Shown: positions 17,872-29,151, counted from the first letter of the stretch. The stretch: 64,000 bases of DNA from Salsipaludibacter sp963812245 (GCA_963812245.1 CAWEUK010000003.1:310001-374000); one strand, 5' to 3'. Notes: generated by a model not told the origin, from the sequence alone. Numbers and translations are program-made.

Positions 17872-18268
17872 GAACGGAAGTCGCCTCCCAGGCCGCCTGG
17901 GGTGGACCCGGGAGCACCTGGAGATGCCAGCCCTTGGCGACGGTGGTGCCCTCGACTGCCGGGATGGGTCCGCGGCGGCGGACGGCGATCAACACTCGAT
18001 CGTTGGTGAGCGTGGCCACCAACACGAGTGCCTTTCCTGGGGTGCGTCCCAGGGCAGCGCGATCGAGCATGCCGGGCGGGATGTCGACGAGTTCGGCCAC
18101 GGCAACGACGTCGGGCATGGCGGCCGGTACGGGGCGCAGACCGGACGCCACCAGGAAGTGGTCCCAGGCAAGCGTGGGATTCTTCTGGGCATAGTGGGAC
18201 CGCAGGCGAGGCAGCTGGGCCACCACGCCCACACCGACAGCAAGCCAGAGGAGCAACATGTCGGCCAT
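17849..18268 (-). CDS. Hypothetical small protein with one N-terminal membrane helix
   Basis: A protein of about 139 residues that I do not recognise. It starts MADMLLLWLAVGVGVVAQL, a single membrane anchor or uncleaved signal. A soluble domain follows (AWDHFLVASGLRPVPAAMPD, then KALVLVATLTNDRVLIAVRR, which looks like beta strands). ATG 18268 puts the hydrophobic stretch first; an in-frame ATG at 18304 is an alternative. It follows hrpB on the same strand, 87 bases downstream. Its end coincides with a direct repeat, so the C-terminus may have been remodelled. Confidence 0.55.
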   Translation of the reverse strand: MADMLLLWLAVGVGVVAQLPRLRSHYAQKNPTLAWDHFLVASGLRPVPAAMPDVVAVAELVDIPPGMLDRAALGRTPGKALVLVATLTNDRVLIAVRRRGPIPAVEGTTVAKGWHLQVLPGPPQAAWEATSVRRAPATS

Positions 18269-18355
18269 GGTGCCCGCGGCGGGTCGGCATTCCAAGCAGG
18301 ACACACCGTTCGATCGGGCGGTGACCGGTCGGATCCCGTCGCGTCGGTTCGCGAG

Positions 18356-20833
18356 TCAGCGGGGTGTGGTCCGCCGAGTGGGGGTCGCCGACATCGGATC
18401 CTCGGGCCACGGATGGCGGGGATAGCGACCTCGATTCTCGGCCCTGACCCCGGCATAGCCCTCGCGCCAGAAGGTCGCGAGGTCGCGCGTGATCTGCAGT
18501 GGCCGTTGTGCCGGCGATTCGAGCACGAGCACCAGTGGATGCCCGGCCACCGATGGCGTGGTGTCGGTGCCGAACATCTCCTGGAGCTTGACGCGGATCG
18601 CCGGTCCGCGTTCGTCGCCCCAGTCGATCGCCACGCTTCGTCCCGACGGCACCGTGACACGTTCTGGGGCCTCGCGCGCCAGTTGCGCCATCCGTGCCCG
18701 CCCAAGGCGGTGGTGCAGCGCCGCCTTGACCGGGACGCTGCGCAGGTCGGCCATGCGTGCCGCCGAGCCCATGAAGGGCACCAGCCAGTCGTCGAGGTCG
18801 GCCAGCAACGACTGGTCATCCATGTGCGGCCAATCCTCCGCCCCCTGCGTACGCAGCCATTCGCATCTGGCCAGCCAGCGGCGCAGGTCCCGGTCGATCG
18901 GCAGGACGCCCAGTCCGCGGTCGCGGATCCCCTCGGCCAGCGCGACGTGGCGTTGGGTCAGGGCGACGTCGGCAGGGGATCGGTCGAGGATGATGGCACC
19001 CAGGCTGCGGATGGTCTCGGCCACGACATCGCAGCGCTCGGGATCCCAGCGCGCCGACGTCGTGGTGGTGATGCGTCCGGCGAGCAGGGTCATGACCTCG
19101 TCGCGGTCCAGGGCGGCCGCCAGGTGGATGCGGGCGTCGTCGCCGTGGTCGTGCAGGTCGAGCGCGACCAGGAACTCCTCGGTTGCCAACGGATCATGGG
19201 AGGACAGTCGCGCGCCGCGCCCGGACGACAGGGTGTAGCGCCCGCGGCGGCGTCGCATCGCCAGGCGACGAGGAAAGCCGGTGGCGACCAGCGCACCCAG
19301 TGACACCGGCGCCGCCTGGTCGGATTCGGCGACTGGCGTCACGGATCGGGCCAGTCTGGCGGACTCGCGGCGATGGCGGCGAGCACTGGGACCGGACTGC
19401 CTGCCGACCCGCCGTTCCAGGTCCACCTCCCGGGCGGACCGCAGTGGATCCACCTCGGTCAGCGCCGCCATCGCATCGGCGGCAGCGGGCAACTGGCCGT
19501 GGGCGACCGCGGTGACCAGCACCTTGGCAACCCGAGGGTCCGCCGGAACCCGCAACAGTTCGCGACCGTGATCGGTGATCACGTCGTCTTCGAGGGCGTC
19601 GAGGTCCTGCAGGGTCGCGATGGCCGCGTCCCACGAGGTCGGTGGGGGGGCGTCGACCAGGGTCAACGACATGACGTCGTCCAGCGGCGTGCCCCACGCC
19701 GCCACCTGCAGTGCCATCCCGGTCAGGTCGACCTGGCGGATGGCTGGCGTGGCATGGGCTGGCCGGCGCTGGGTGCCCGCCCCCAGCCGGATGGCCAGGC
19801 CCGGACCCAGTCGCCCGGCCCGTCCCGCCCGTTGGCGTGCCGATGCCTCCGACGTCAGCACCGTGACCAGCCGGGTCAGGCCGGTGTGCGGGTCGAGTTG
19901 TGGTTGTCGGGCCAGCCCGGAGTCCACGACAGCGGCGATGCCCGGCACCGTCAGTGAGGACTCGGCCACGTCGGTCGCGACGACGACGTGGCGACGGCCC
20001 GGACGGGGTGGGGCCAGGGCGGCATCCTGTTCCTGCGCCGTCATCGAGCCGTGCAGGGCCACGACGTCGGTGTCGGGGGGCGCGTGGATGGCGGCGATGC
20101 TGTCGCGGATCTCGCGCCAGCCCGGCACGAACACCAGGATGCTGCCGGTCGTGGTGGCCAGGGCCTCGTCGACGGCCGCAGCCACATCGGCCGCCAGGGC
20201 GTCGGCCCCGGTGCGAGGCCACCACCGCACCTCCACGTCATGGAGCCTGCCGGCGGAGGACACCACTGTCGCATCCGGCAGGATCCGGGCCAGCGTCGAC
20301 TGGTCCAGCGTTGCCGACATCACGACGATCCGCAGGTCGGGACGCAGCACCTGCTGGACCTCACGGGTGAACGCCAGTGCCAGGTCCGCGTCGAGCGATC
20401 GCTCGTGGAACTCGTCGAGGACGACGGCGCCGACCCCATCGAGGCTGGCATCACGCAGGAGCCGGTTGACCAACACGCCTTCGGTGACCACCTCGATGCG
20501 CGTGGCCCGGGAAGTGCGACGATCGTCGCGGGTCGTGACCCCGACGAGTTCACCGACGTTGCCATGGGCCTCGGAGGCCATCCGTCGTGCCGCGGCCCGC
20601 GCAGCCACCCGTCGCGGTTCGAGCACGACGACGCGCCCATCCACCTCGTCGAGCAACCTGGGTGGGACCCGCGTCGTCTTGCCCGCCCCGGGGGGTGCCT
20701 CGACGATGACGGTGGGGCCGCCTCCGGCGATGTCGTCCAGGACCTCGGCGATCGGCAGGTCGTCGAGGTCGTGGCGCTCCGGGGGTCCGGGCTGGGGCGG
20801 GGCAGGTGGGGGCATGCCGCCATGATGGCCCAT
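18356..20833 (-). CDS. hrpB: ATP-dependent RNA helicase HrpB
   Basis: An 825-residue DEAH-type helicase, normal length for HrpB. Walker A is EAPPGAGKTTRVP; the DEAH-box equivalent is VVLDEFHERSLDADLALAF, typical of HrpB; motif III is VMSATLD; motif VI is ARQRAGRAGRLGPG. The C-terminal HrpB-specific region is present to the end (HPLVLVLESPAQRPLQITRD, FWREGYAGVRAENRGRYPRH). Its biological role is poorly defined. ATG 20833 is used; ATG 20815 (MPPPAPPQ) is equally possible. It is a lone gene between the ABC exporter and the small hypothetical gene. Confidence 0.95.
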   Translation of the reverse strand: MGHHGGMPPPAPPQPGPPERHDLDDLPIAEVLDDIAGGGPTVIVEAPPGAGKTTRVPPRLLDEVDGRVVVLEPRRVAARAAARRMASEAHGNVGELVGVTTRDDRRTSRATRIEVVTEGVLVNRLLRDASLDGVGAVVLDEFHERSLDADLALAFTREVQQVLRPDLRIVVMSATLDQSTLARILPDATVVSSAGRLHDVEVRWWPRTGADALAADVAAAVDEALATTTGSILVFVPGWREIRDSIAAIHAPPDTDVVALHGSMTAQEQDAALAPPRPGRRHVVVATDVAESSLTVPGIAAVVDSGLARQPQLDPHTGLTRLVTVLTSEASARQRAGRAGRLGPGLAIRLGAGTQRRPAHATPAIRQVDLTGMALQVAAWGTPLDDVMSLTLVDAPPPTSWDAAIATLQDLDALEDDVITDHGRELLRVPADPRVAKVLVTAVAHGQLPAAADAMAALTEVDPLRSAREVDLERRVGRQSGPSARRHRRESARLARSVTPVAESDQAAPVSLGALVATGFPRRLAMRRRRGRYTLSSGRGARLSSHDPLATEEFLVALDLHDHGDDARIHLAAALDRDEVMTLLAGRITTTTSARWDPERCDVVAETIRSLGAIILDRSPADVALTQRHVALAEGIRDRGLGVLPIDRDLRRWLARCEWLRTQGAEDWPHMDDQSLLADLDDWLVPFMGSAARMADLRSVPVKAALHHRLGRARMAQLAREAPERVTVPSGRSVAIDWGDERGPAIRVKLQEMFGTDTTPSVAGHPLVLVLESPAQRPLQITRDLATFWREGYAGVRAENRGRYPRHPWPEDPMSATPTRRTTPR

Positions 20834-20933
20834 CACCGGCACCCTCGCGCGATCGTCGCACCCAGGGGCGTCGGTCGGGCAGGCGCCACCGTCCCAGTGG
20901 CCGGGCCCAGGCAACGAGGGAGACGCTGGGCGA

Positions 20934-22790
<1,857 letters not shown>

Positions 22791-22915
22791 GGATGTGCCC
22801 GCTCGTCGTCGTGTGCTGCGCGGGCCTCCAACGCCGGCCCGCCCCGTGATTGTTCCCCATCGATGTGACGGAGGCGCCTGTGGCGCCCGGGCTGGGGCTC
22901 GAGGTGTGCGGGCAA

Positions 22916-22921
22916 TAGGCT
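22916..22921 (+). promoter_or_regulatory. Possible -10 element for the septum-formation gene
   Basis: TAGGCT lies 52 bases before the GTG start of the next gene, in the divergent gap after the ABC exporter. It matches the TAGNNT pattern seen elsewhere in the window. Confidence 0.3.
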
Positions 22922-22972
22922 GACGTGGTCGTGACAGCACACGGCTGCACGCGGCCAGGAAGGGGACCGACG

Positions 22973-23524
22973 GTGTCATCCAGTGGCGTCCCGACGCCGG
23001 TGTCGCCTCCGTGGCGTGACACCCGCTCGCGGCCGGCGGTCGACCCCGAGGCAGCAATGCCCCCAGCCCGCCGATCGATGCCGGGCTGGCAGCGTGCGGT
23101 CATCGTCGTGATCGCCGTGTCGGTGGTGGCCAGCCTCGCGCTGCTGGGGTGGAACCTGCTCGGCAGCCGATCGGTGCCCCCGGTGCTGGAAGTCGGGCAG
23201 TGCGCCAACGACGTGGGCTTCGACGGGTCGCCGATCGTCGAGGTCACCCGGGTCGACTGCGCCGACCTGCACCAGGTCGAGGCCTATGCACTGGTCGGGA
23301 TGCCCGGAGACGGGCCGTACCCGGGCGACGACGAGGTCGACGGCCGTGCCGCGCAGTTGTGTCGCACGGCGGCGAGTGCGGAGTTGGTGGGCCTGGACCC
23401 GGGGTGGCAACTCAAGGCGATCCGGCCGTCGGTGGAGTCGTGGGCCGAGGGGGATCGCACGGTCACGTGCCTGCTCACCCGTGCCAGCGGCAACAAGACC
23501 GCAGGTTCGATCACGTCTGGCTGA
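22973..23524 (+). CDS. Membrane-anchored protein with septum-formation-type domain
   Basis: A 183-residue protein with a disordered N-terminus, one membrane helix (AVIVVIAVSVVASLALLGWN, about residues 43-62) and an outer domain. The outer part (VLEVGQCANDVGFDG, then VDCADLHQVEAYALV) has the D/E-V-G-x-C ... V-x-C-x-x-x-H pattern of the actinobacterial Septum_form domain, whose two cysteine-rich repeats are extracellular. Only one such repeat is present. GTG 22973 follows GGAAGGGG. Its last 14 bases overlap the end of the convergent deacylase gene. Function is unproven. Confidence 0.7.
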   Translation: MSSSGVPTPVSPPWRDTRSRPAVDPEAAMPPARRSMPGWQRAVIVVIAVSVVASLALLGWNLLGSRSVPPVLEVGQCANDVGFDGSPIVEVTRVDCADLHQVEAYALVGMPGDGPYPGDDEVDGRAAQLCRTAASAELVGLDPGWQLKAIRPSVESWAEGDRTVTCLLTRASGNKTAGSITSG

Positions 23525-24656
23525 CACCCGTGGCGCTGCCATCGGCGGACACGTGGGTCACCAGTCGATCGACGAAGTCGACGCATGCCGCCAGTTGGTC
23601 ACGCTCGATCCACTCGTTGGGCCGGTGGGCGATGCCGATGTCGCCCGGACCGCACACGACCGCCGACATCCCGACGTCCTGGAACCTGGCTGCGTCGGTG
23701 CCGAACGGGGCCGTGGTTGCCGGGTCGGTGCCCCCACGCACGGCGCGCACGAATTCGGCCGCCGCACGGGTCGTGTCCGCTCGCAGTGCCGGCAGGATGC
23801 CCTTGACGCCGAGCTCGAACGACGCCTCGGGCGCGCTGGCCTGCAGCTGTGGGAGCAGCACCTCGCGAGCGTGCGCCTCGATGCGGTTGGCCAGTTCGGG
23901 CCCGTCGCGATCGGGCAGCGCGCGGTACTCGAAGGTCAGTTCGGCCGTGTCGGGAATGATGTTGAGCGCCGTGCCGGCCGACGCCATGGCGAGGTTGAAG
24001 GTGGTGAACGGCGGCTCGAAGCGATCGTCCACGATCGTGCGCTCCTGTTGCGCCAGGTCGTCGATGAACGCGCCGAGCAGCATCAGGGCTCGCAACGCAT
24101 TGGCGCCGCCGTCGGGTTGCGACGAGTGCCCGCCGCGACCTCGGAACGTGGCGACGTGGCCGCGCACGGACTTGTGGGCGTTCACGATGCCCATCGACGT
24201 CGGCTCGCCGACCACGACGCGTGTCGGGGGATGGGGCAGGTCGGCCATGGCAGCGGCCAGCGGTGCCGCGCCCAGGGCACCGATCTCCTCGTCGTAGGAC
24301 AGCGCGATCCAGACCGGCACGGCCAGGTCGGCGGCGGCCAGGCGTGGCGTCGCCGCCAGCAGGCAGGCGATGAATCCCTTCATGTCCGTGGTGCCACGGC
24401 CGACCAGGCGCGTCCCGTCGGCCACCACCTCGAACGGATCGGAGTCCCAGTCCTGTCCGGCGACCGGGACGACGTCGGTGTGGGCCGACAGCACCACGCC
24501 GTCGGGACCGTCGGGGCCGAAACGGGCCATCACGTTGGCGCGAGTGCCGTCGGCGCATGGCTGCACCTGCACATCGGTGGCGTGGCCCTCGAGGGCGTCG
24601 GTGACGTGGGTGACGAGGTCGAGGTTGGGGGTCAGCGACGTCGTGTCGAAGGCCAC
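23511..24656 (-). CDS. M20 family deacylase, acetylornithine deacetylase-like
   Basis: At least 381 residues. Zinc-site motifs of M20 enzymes are intact: LSAHTDVVPV (metal histidine), GRGTTDMKGFIACLL (bridging aspartate), SYDEEIGALGA (catalytic and metal glutamates), VGEPTSM and the C-terminal GIAHRPNEWI histidine. ArgE hydrolyses N-acetylornithine to ornithine; related members act on succinyl-diaminopimelate or other amides. The call to ArgE rests on overall resemblance. The only start in frame is GTG 24656, yet about 20 plausible family residues (DLTTVIDHLTTLV) lie upstream without any start before a TAG, so the true 5' end may be altered by an indel. Confidence 0.85.
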   Translation of the reverse strand: MAFDTTSLTPNLDLVTHVTDALEGHATDVQVQPCADGTRANVMARFGPDGPDGVVLSAHTDVVPVAGQDWDSDPFEVVADGTRLVGRGTTDMKGFIACLLAATPRLAAADLAVPVWIALSYDEEIGALGAAPLAAAMADLPHPPTRVVVGEPTSMGIVNAHKSVRGHVATFRGRGGHSSQPDGGANALRALMLLGAFIDDLAQQERTIVDDRFEPPFTTFNLAMASAGTALNIIPDTAELTFEYRALPDRDGPELANRIEAHAREVLLPQLQASAPEASFELGVKGILPALRADTTRAAAEFVRAVRGGTDPATTAPFGTDAARFQDVGMSAVVCGPGDIGIAHRPNEWIERDQLAACVDFVDRLVTHVSADGSATGVSQT

Positions 24657-24776
24657 GAGCGTGGTGAGATGGTCGATGACCGTCGTGAGGTCCGCACCGT
24701 CGGTGATGGTGATCCCGATCCGTGGGTGGTGTGGGGCTGGCGTGGGGGCTGCTGTGGGACGTTGGTGTGGGTCACG

Positions 24777-24785
24777 CTAGCGTCG
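24777..24785 (+). promoter_or_regulatory. Possible -10 element (CTAGCGTCG) upstream of exonuclease III gene
   Basis: A CTAG-containing -10-like box in the divergent gap between the deacylase and exonuclease genes, 142 bases before the start. It matches the consensus CTAGNNTCG seen at several other 5' gaps here. Confidence 0.35.
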
Positions 24786-24926
24786 TGACGGTCCCCGATC
24801 GGATGCGTGCACGGGGTCGGTCGGACGCCGCACGGCTGTTCGCCGGCCCGCCGCGGTGGCCGCAACCGTGCCTGCCTCCGTGCCCGCCGTCCCGGTGTCC
24901 CACCCGGTCGTCAAGGATCTCCCATC

Positions 24927-25715
24927 GTGAAGTTCGTCACCTGGAACGTCAACTCGCTGCGGGCGCGGATGCCGCGCGTCGAGCAGTTGCTGCGACGCCA
25001 CGAACCCGACGTGGTCGCCCTGCAGGAGACCAAGACGGCCCCGGAGCAGTTCCCGCATCTCGAGTTGGCGGCGCTGGGCTACCAGGCCGTGGACCATTCG
25101 GGTGGCCGCTGGGCGGGCGTCGCGCTGCTGGTGCGCAACGACCGCGATCTCGACGCATCCTCGGTCCAGATCGGCCTGCCCGACTCCCCGGTGGCCGACG
25201 ACGCCAGGTGGGTCGAGGCAACGGTCGACGGGGTCCGCTTCGCCAGTGCCTACGTCGTGAACGGTCGCAGCCCCGACGATCCCATGTTCCCGGTCAAGTT
25301 GGCGTGGTTGGACGCGCTGGCAGCCCGGTTGGACGTGGTCGCAGCCATGGGCCCAGCCGTCGTCGGGGGAGACTTCAACATCGCACCCACCGACGAGGAC
25401 GTGTGGGATCCGGCGCTGTTCGTGGGATCGACCCACGTGACCGAGGCCGAGCGCGGTCGCCTGCGGGCGATGCTGGAGACGGGCTGGGTCGACGTCGTGC
25501 GCCACCTCCATCCCACCGGGGCTGCCTACACGTGGTGGGACTACCGCGCCGGCAACTTCCACAAGGGCAACGGCCTGCGGATCGACCTGGTCCTGGCCAC
25601 CGAGGACCTGGTCGGCGACGTGGAGACTGCCGGCATCGACCGGGAGTTCCGCAAGGGCACGAAGCCATCCGACCACGCCCCCCTGCTCGCCGACTTCACC
25701 ACGTGGAGACACTAG
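24927..25715 (+). CDS. xthA: Exodeoxyribonuclease III (AP endonuclease)
   Basis: A 262-residue enzyme of base-excision repair that nicks 5' of abasic sites and has 3' exonuclease activity. Family signatures: VKFVTWNVNSLRARMPRV at the N-terminus, LQETKTAPEQFP (metal glutamate), VVNGRSPDD, VGGDFNIAPTDEDVWDP (catalytic Asp-Asn) and the C-terminal KPSDHAPLLADF (catalytic Asp-His). GTG 24927 is the family start; frame-open codons upstream are not conserved. Its stop codon is part of the next gene's putative -10 box. Confidence 0.95.
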   Translation: MKFVTWNVNSLRARMPRVEQLLRRHEPDVVALQETKTAPEQFPHLELAALGYQAVDHSGGRWAGVALLVRNDRDLDASSVQIGLPDSPVADDARWVEATVDGVRFASAYVVNGRSPDDPMFPVKLAWLDALAARLDVVAAMGPAVVGGDFNIAPTDEDVWDPALFVGSTHVTEAERGRLRAMLETGWVDVVRHLHPTGAAYTWWDYRAGNFHKGNGLRIDLVLATEDLVGDVETAGIDREFRKGTKPSDHAPLLADFTTWRH

Positions 25716-25720
25716 GGTCG
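25712..25720 (+). promoter_or_regulatory. Possible -10 element (CTAGGGTCG) for the HIT gene
   Basis: CTAGGGTCG overlaps the xthA stop codon and lies 57 bases before the HIT gene start. It has the same form as boxes before purH, mdh, sdhC and tRNA-Leu. Confidence 0.4.
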
Positions 25721-25776
25721 AGCACCACGCGGGCACCCCGACCACGCCCGGTGACCGCTGCCCCGAGGAGGCACCC

Positions 25777-26142
25777 ATGGCGACCGAACCCGACTGCCTG
25801 TTCTGCGGGATCGTGGCCGGCTCCGTGCCCTCGGACGTGGTGGTCGACAACGACCGGGCCATCGCCATCCGTGACATCAACCCGGTCGCCGCGACGCACC
25901 TGCTGGTCATCCCGCGTCACCATGTCCGGTCCCTGCACGAACTGACCGCGGACGACACCGATGTGCTGGCCGGGTGTGTGGCGCTGGCGCAACAGGTCGC
26001 CGAGCACGAAGGCGTCGCGGACGGCTACGGGGTGGCAACCAACATCGGTGCCGAGGGTGGCCAGTCCGTGTTCCACCTGCACTTCCACGTCGTGGGGGGC
26101 AGCCTCGTCCAGCACCTGTCCGGTGCCGCCGGGGGCCTGTGA
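25777..26142 (+). CDS. HIT family nucleotide-binding hydrolase/transferase
   Basis: A 121-residue protein of normal HIT (HINT-like) length. It starts with the zinc-type CLFCGIV motif (two cysteines), then DINPVAATHLLVIPRHHV, and ends with the histidine triad QSVFHLHFHVVGG (HxHxH; the middle histidine is the nucleophile). Members hydrolyse adenosine phosphoramidates or related nucleotides. ATG 25777 follows CCGAGGAGG. It may be co-transcribed with the following PpiC lipoprotein gene, 194 bases on, although a separate promoter is possible. Confidence 0.93.
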   Translation: MATEPDCLFCGIVAGSVPSDVVVDNDRAIAIRDINPVAATHLLVIPRHHVRSLHELTADDTDVLAGCVALAQQVAEHEGVADGYGVATNIGAEGGQSVFHLHFHVVGGSLVQHLSGAAGGL

Positions 26143-26336
26143 CCGACGCGGTCGGCTGCCACGCATCCGCGACAATGGGCGGGCACCGCCGCCGCCGGTG
26201 CGGCCGGCTGTCCGGTCGGCCATCGGCGATGCAGCGGAGCAGGCGCGTGGCACCGATACCATGCCGACCCAGCCACTCGGCCCCACGCACACCGCGGTTT
26301 CGGGGCGCTCGAGTACCCCGTCTCCAAGGAACTTCC

Positions 26337-27341
26337 GTGTTGCGTCGCTCTGCCCTCCTGGCCATCCCGCTGGTCCTCGCCCTGGGAGCCGCCGCCTGTG
26401 GCGACAGTTCCGACTCGCTGTTGCCCGAGGACGTGGCTGCCGAGGTCAACGGCGCCGAGATCCCGGCCGACGTGCTGGACGGGATCGTCGCAGCCGTTGC
26501 GCCCGAGGCGAGCGAGGCGCCCGAGACGGTCGAGGTGGAGCGCAGCGTCCTGTCGAGCCTCATCCAGTCGGTGATCGCCACGGACCTGGCCGCCGAAGAG
26601 GGCATCGAGCTGACCGACGACGAGATCGCGACCCTGCGCGACGACAACGCCGAACAGGTCGCTGCCGAGACCGAGCAGTTCGGCATGAGCGACGAGGACT
26701 ACCTGACCTACGTGTTGGTGCCCAACGAGGTCGTCCAGCGCCTGTACACCCAGATCGGCGACGAGGTCCCCGACGAGGAGATCCAGGCCGCCTACGACGA
26801 ACTCGAAGCCTCCGGCCAGACCGAGGTGGCCACGATCAGTCACCTGCTGGTGCCCACCGAGGCCGAGGCGGTCGACGCCATCGCCCGCGTGGCTGGCGGT
26901 GAGACCTTCGAGGAGGTCGCAGCGGACGTGTCGATCGACCCCGGTTCGGCCGAGAACGGCGGTTCCCTGGGTGCCGACGTCCCCCTCAACACCTTCGTCG
27001 AGCCGTTTGCCGAGGCCGCCCGCAACGCCGAAATCGGCGAACTGACCGATCCGGTCGAGACTGAGTTCGGCTTCCACGTCCTGCGCGTGGACTCGCTGAC
27101 CGCGCAGTCCTTCGAGGACCTCGAGCCGCAGCTGCGCCAGCAGGCGGCCCAGGGCACGGCGCAGGACATGCTGTCGGCAGCCTTCCTCGACGCGGTCGTG
27201 ATCGTGCCCTCCCGCGTGGGCGTGTGGGATGGCGAGGTCGGTGGGGTCGTGGCCGAGGAGGCCGTCGGCGACGCGCCCGACGTGCCTGCTGATGGCGACG
27301 CGACCGTGCCGGCACAGCCCGAGGACGCCAGCGACCAGTGA
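26337..27341 (+). CDS. Lipoprotein peptidyl-prolyl isomerase (SurA/PpiC, parvulin type)
   Basis: A 334-residue exported protein. The signal peptide ends in the lipobox LGAAAC (cysteine about residue 20). A SurA_N-like helical region spans residues 30-150 (VAAEVNGAEIPADVLDGIVA). A parvulin domain follows, ISHLLVPTEAEAVDAIARVA through FGFHVLRVDSL (about residues 165-260). It would help fold secreted proteins outside the membrane. GTG 26337 follows AAGGA and fits the signal-peptide start. The stop overlaps the mazG start (GTGA). Confidence 0.9.
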   Translation: MLRRSALLAIPLVLALGAAACGDSSDSLLPEDVAAEVNGAEIPADVLDGIVAAVAPEASEAPETVEVERSVLSSLIQSVIATDLAAEEGIELTDDEIATLRDDNAEQVAAETEQFGMSDEDYLTYVLVPNEVVQRLYTQIGDEVPDEEIQAAYDELEASGQTEVATISHLLVPTEAEAVDAIARVAGGETFEEVAADVSIDPGSAENGGSLGADVPLNTFVEPFAEAARNAEIGELTDPVETEFGFHVLRVDSLTAQSFEDLEPQLRQQAAQGTAQDMLSAAFLDAVVIVPSRVGVWDGEVGGVVAEEAVGDAPDVPADGDATVPAQPEDASDQ

Positions 27342-28659
27342 CCACGCCTGACACGGGGTCTGACGACACGGCAGCCGAGGACACGCTGCCGGCATCGTGG
27401 GCCGCTGCGGCGGACCTGCCCCGACTGACCATGGTGGAGTCGGCCGCCGCGTTGCCGGGCCTGCTGCCGGCCGTTGCGTGGCAGGCACTGACGTCGGCAA
27501 CCCGGGTCGTGGCCGTCGATCCCGGCTCACATCCTGTGGCTGCCGCCGTGGCCGGCCTCGGGATCGACGTGGCGGCGATCGAGCCAGCCTCGGCGGAACC
27601 CATGATCGGTCGGGATCTGTTGGCGCCCGCCCCCTCGGCCCACGACGACATCGTTCGCGGCCTGCTCGATGCCGCCCGCACGCATGACCATGTCGTGGTC
27701 CTGCTGCCACCCGACGACATCGAACTGGCTCGCGACGTCGGGATTGCCGCGACCCGCGATGCCGACGTCGAGGTCGAGTGGGTGTTCCTGGTCGGCGCCC
27801 CCCGAGGCCTCGCATTGCTGGACCTGGTCGGGGTGATGGATCGCCTGTTGGACCCGGACCATGGCTGCCCGTGGGATCTCGAACAGACCCACGAGTCGCT
27901 GGCCCCGCACCTGGTCGAGGAGACCTACGAGGCCATCGACGCCATCACGGCGGGTGACGACGAGGCGATGGTCGAGGAGTTGGGCGACGTCCTGATGCAG
28001 GTCGTCTTCCATGCACGGCTCGCCCAGGGTCGCCGGGGCTTCGACATCGACGCCGTTGCGACTGGCATCACCGACAAGCTCGTGCGCCGACATCCGCACG
28101 TGTTCGGCGAGGTGGAGGTGGCCGACGCCGCGGAGGTGAAGGCCAACTGGGAGACGATCAAGTCTGCCGAGAAGCCCGAACGCACCAGCGTGTTCGACGG
28201 CGTGCCGCGGTCGCTGCCCTCGTTGGCGCTGGCGGACAAGGTGCTCGGCCGCGCCGCGAGGCAGGGCTACGAACCGGACGTGGCGGTCGCCACCGACCTG
28301 TTGGCCGGTGCCGTTGCCGAGGTGCTCGAGTTGGTCGACGATGGCCACCGCGATGGCGACGACAGCTCCGAGGTCGACGCGGCCGGTGACGGCAGGCAGG
28401 CAGCGCGGCTGCTGGCCCGGGCCAGGACGTTGCGCTGGACAGGGCACTGGACGAGGCCCTCGGTGAACTGGCGCTGGCCTTCACGCTGGTTTCGCGGGCG
28501 CTGGGACGGGATCCCGACCTGGTGCTGCGTGGGCGCGTCACGGACCTGATGGGCCAGTTCGAGGCCGCCGACCGTCGTGGCCAGCGTCGGTCCGCACCCC
28601 CGACGACGACCATGGCGTGGCAGGATCTGCTCGACGACGTCCGCGCCGCCGGCTTCTAG
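27338..28659 (+). CDS. mazG: MazG-type nucleoside triphosphate pyrophosphohydrolase, frameshifted near the 3' end
   Basis: MazG hydrolyses NTPs to NMP and pyrophosphate. About 160 N-terminal residues are an unassigned alpha/beta extension. The first MazG domain starts LLDPDHGCPWDLEQTHESLA and has the metal-binding EExxE region EETYEAIDAI and ELGDVLMQVVFHARLAQ. The linker VKANWETIKSAEKPER and the second domain follow. Around 28390-28430 one base is lost: the residues after LLARART are replaced, while the next frame reads ALDEALGELALAFTLVSRA and ends at TAG 28659, a proper MazG end. GTG 27338 overlaps the preceding stop. Confidence 0.9.
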
Positions 28660-28666
28660 ACTTTCG
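28656..28666 (+). promoter_or_regulatory. Possible -10 element (CTAGACTTTCG)
   Basis: The box overlaps the mazG stop and stands 49 bases before the next gene. It resembles CTAGNNTCG with two extra bases, so support is weaker than for the other sites. Confidence 0.3.
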
Positions 28667-28704
28667 CCCTCCACCCACGCTCTGACCAGACCAAGGACTG
28701 CCAC

Positions 28705-29151
28705 GTGACCGACATCGCCACGGCAACCTGCCCGGTGTGTGACCGCTCGGTCCCGGCGGAGGAACTGGTCGACGGCGCCTGCAGCGAGTGCAGTCAGGCG
28801 GCCGCGCCGGCCTCCGTGCGCCCACCCGACCACCTCGCCGAGGTCCGCCCGCAGGCACCCTCGCCCGACGAGCGCGATCCGCTGGCGGGCTGGGATGCGC
28901 CGGGTGCCGTCGTCGAGGTGGCGATGCCGCCCCCGCCCACGTGGGCGGTCCTGGCCGGCTTCGGTGGCTTCGCAGGGCTGGCCGGGCTCGTGGCGGGGCT
29001 CGCGTCGGGCGGGACGGGGCTGCGTCGAGGGCTGGCGTGGGCGCTGGTCGGCACGACGACGGCGGCCGTGGTCCTGCGCGTGTGGGAACTCGAACCCGAG
29101 CACGCGGAATGGGCCCGAACAAGCGTCGGCGCCGGCCCCACAAGGGGTTGA
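28705..29151 (+). CDS. Small membrane protein with N-terminal zinc-ribbon-like motif
   Basis: A 148-residue protein. The N-terminus TCPVCDRSVPAEELVDGACS has a CxxC...CxxC arrangement typical of a zinc ribbon. A Pro-rich linker follows, then two hydrophobic segments (VLAGFGGFAGLAGLVAGLAS and AWALVGTTTAAVVLRVWEL). I do not recognise the family. GTG 28705 is the start, after AAGGACT. It lies between mazG and eno on the same strand. Zinc-ribbon membrane proteins are often envelope-associated, but no function is inferred. Confidence 0.65.
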   Translation: MTDIATATCPVCDRSVPAEELVDGACSECSQAAAPASVRPPDHLAEVRPQAPSPDERDPLAGWDAPGAVVEVAMPPPPTWAVLAGFGGFAGLAGLVAGLASGGTGLRRGLAWALVGTTTAAVVLRVWELEPEHAEWARTSVGAGPTRG

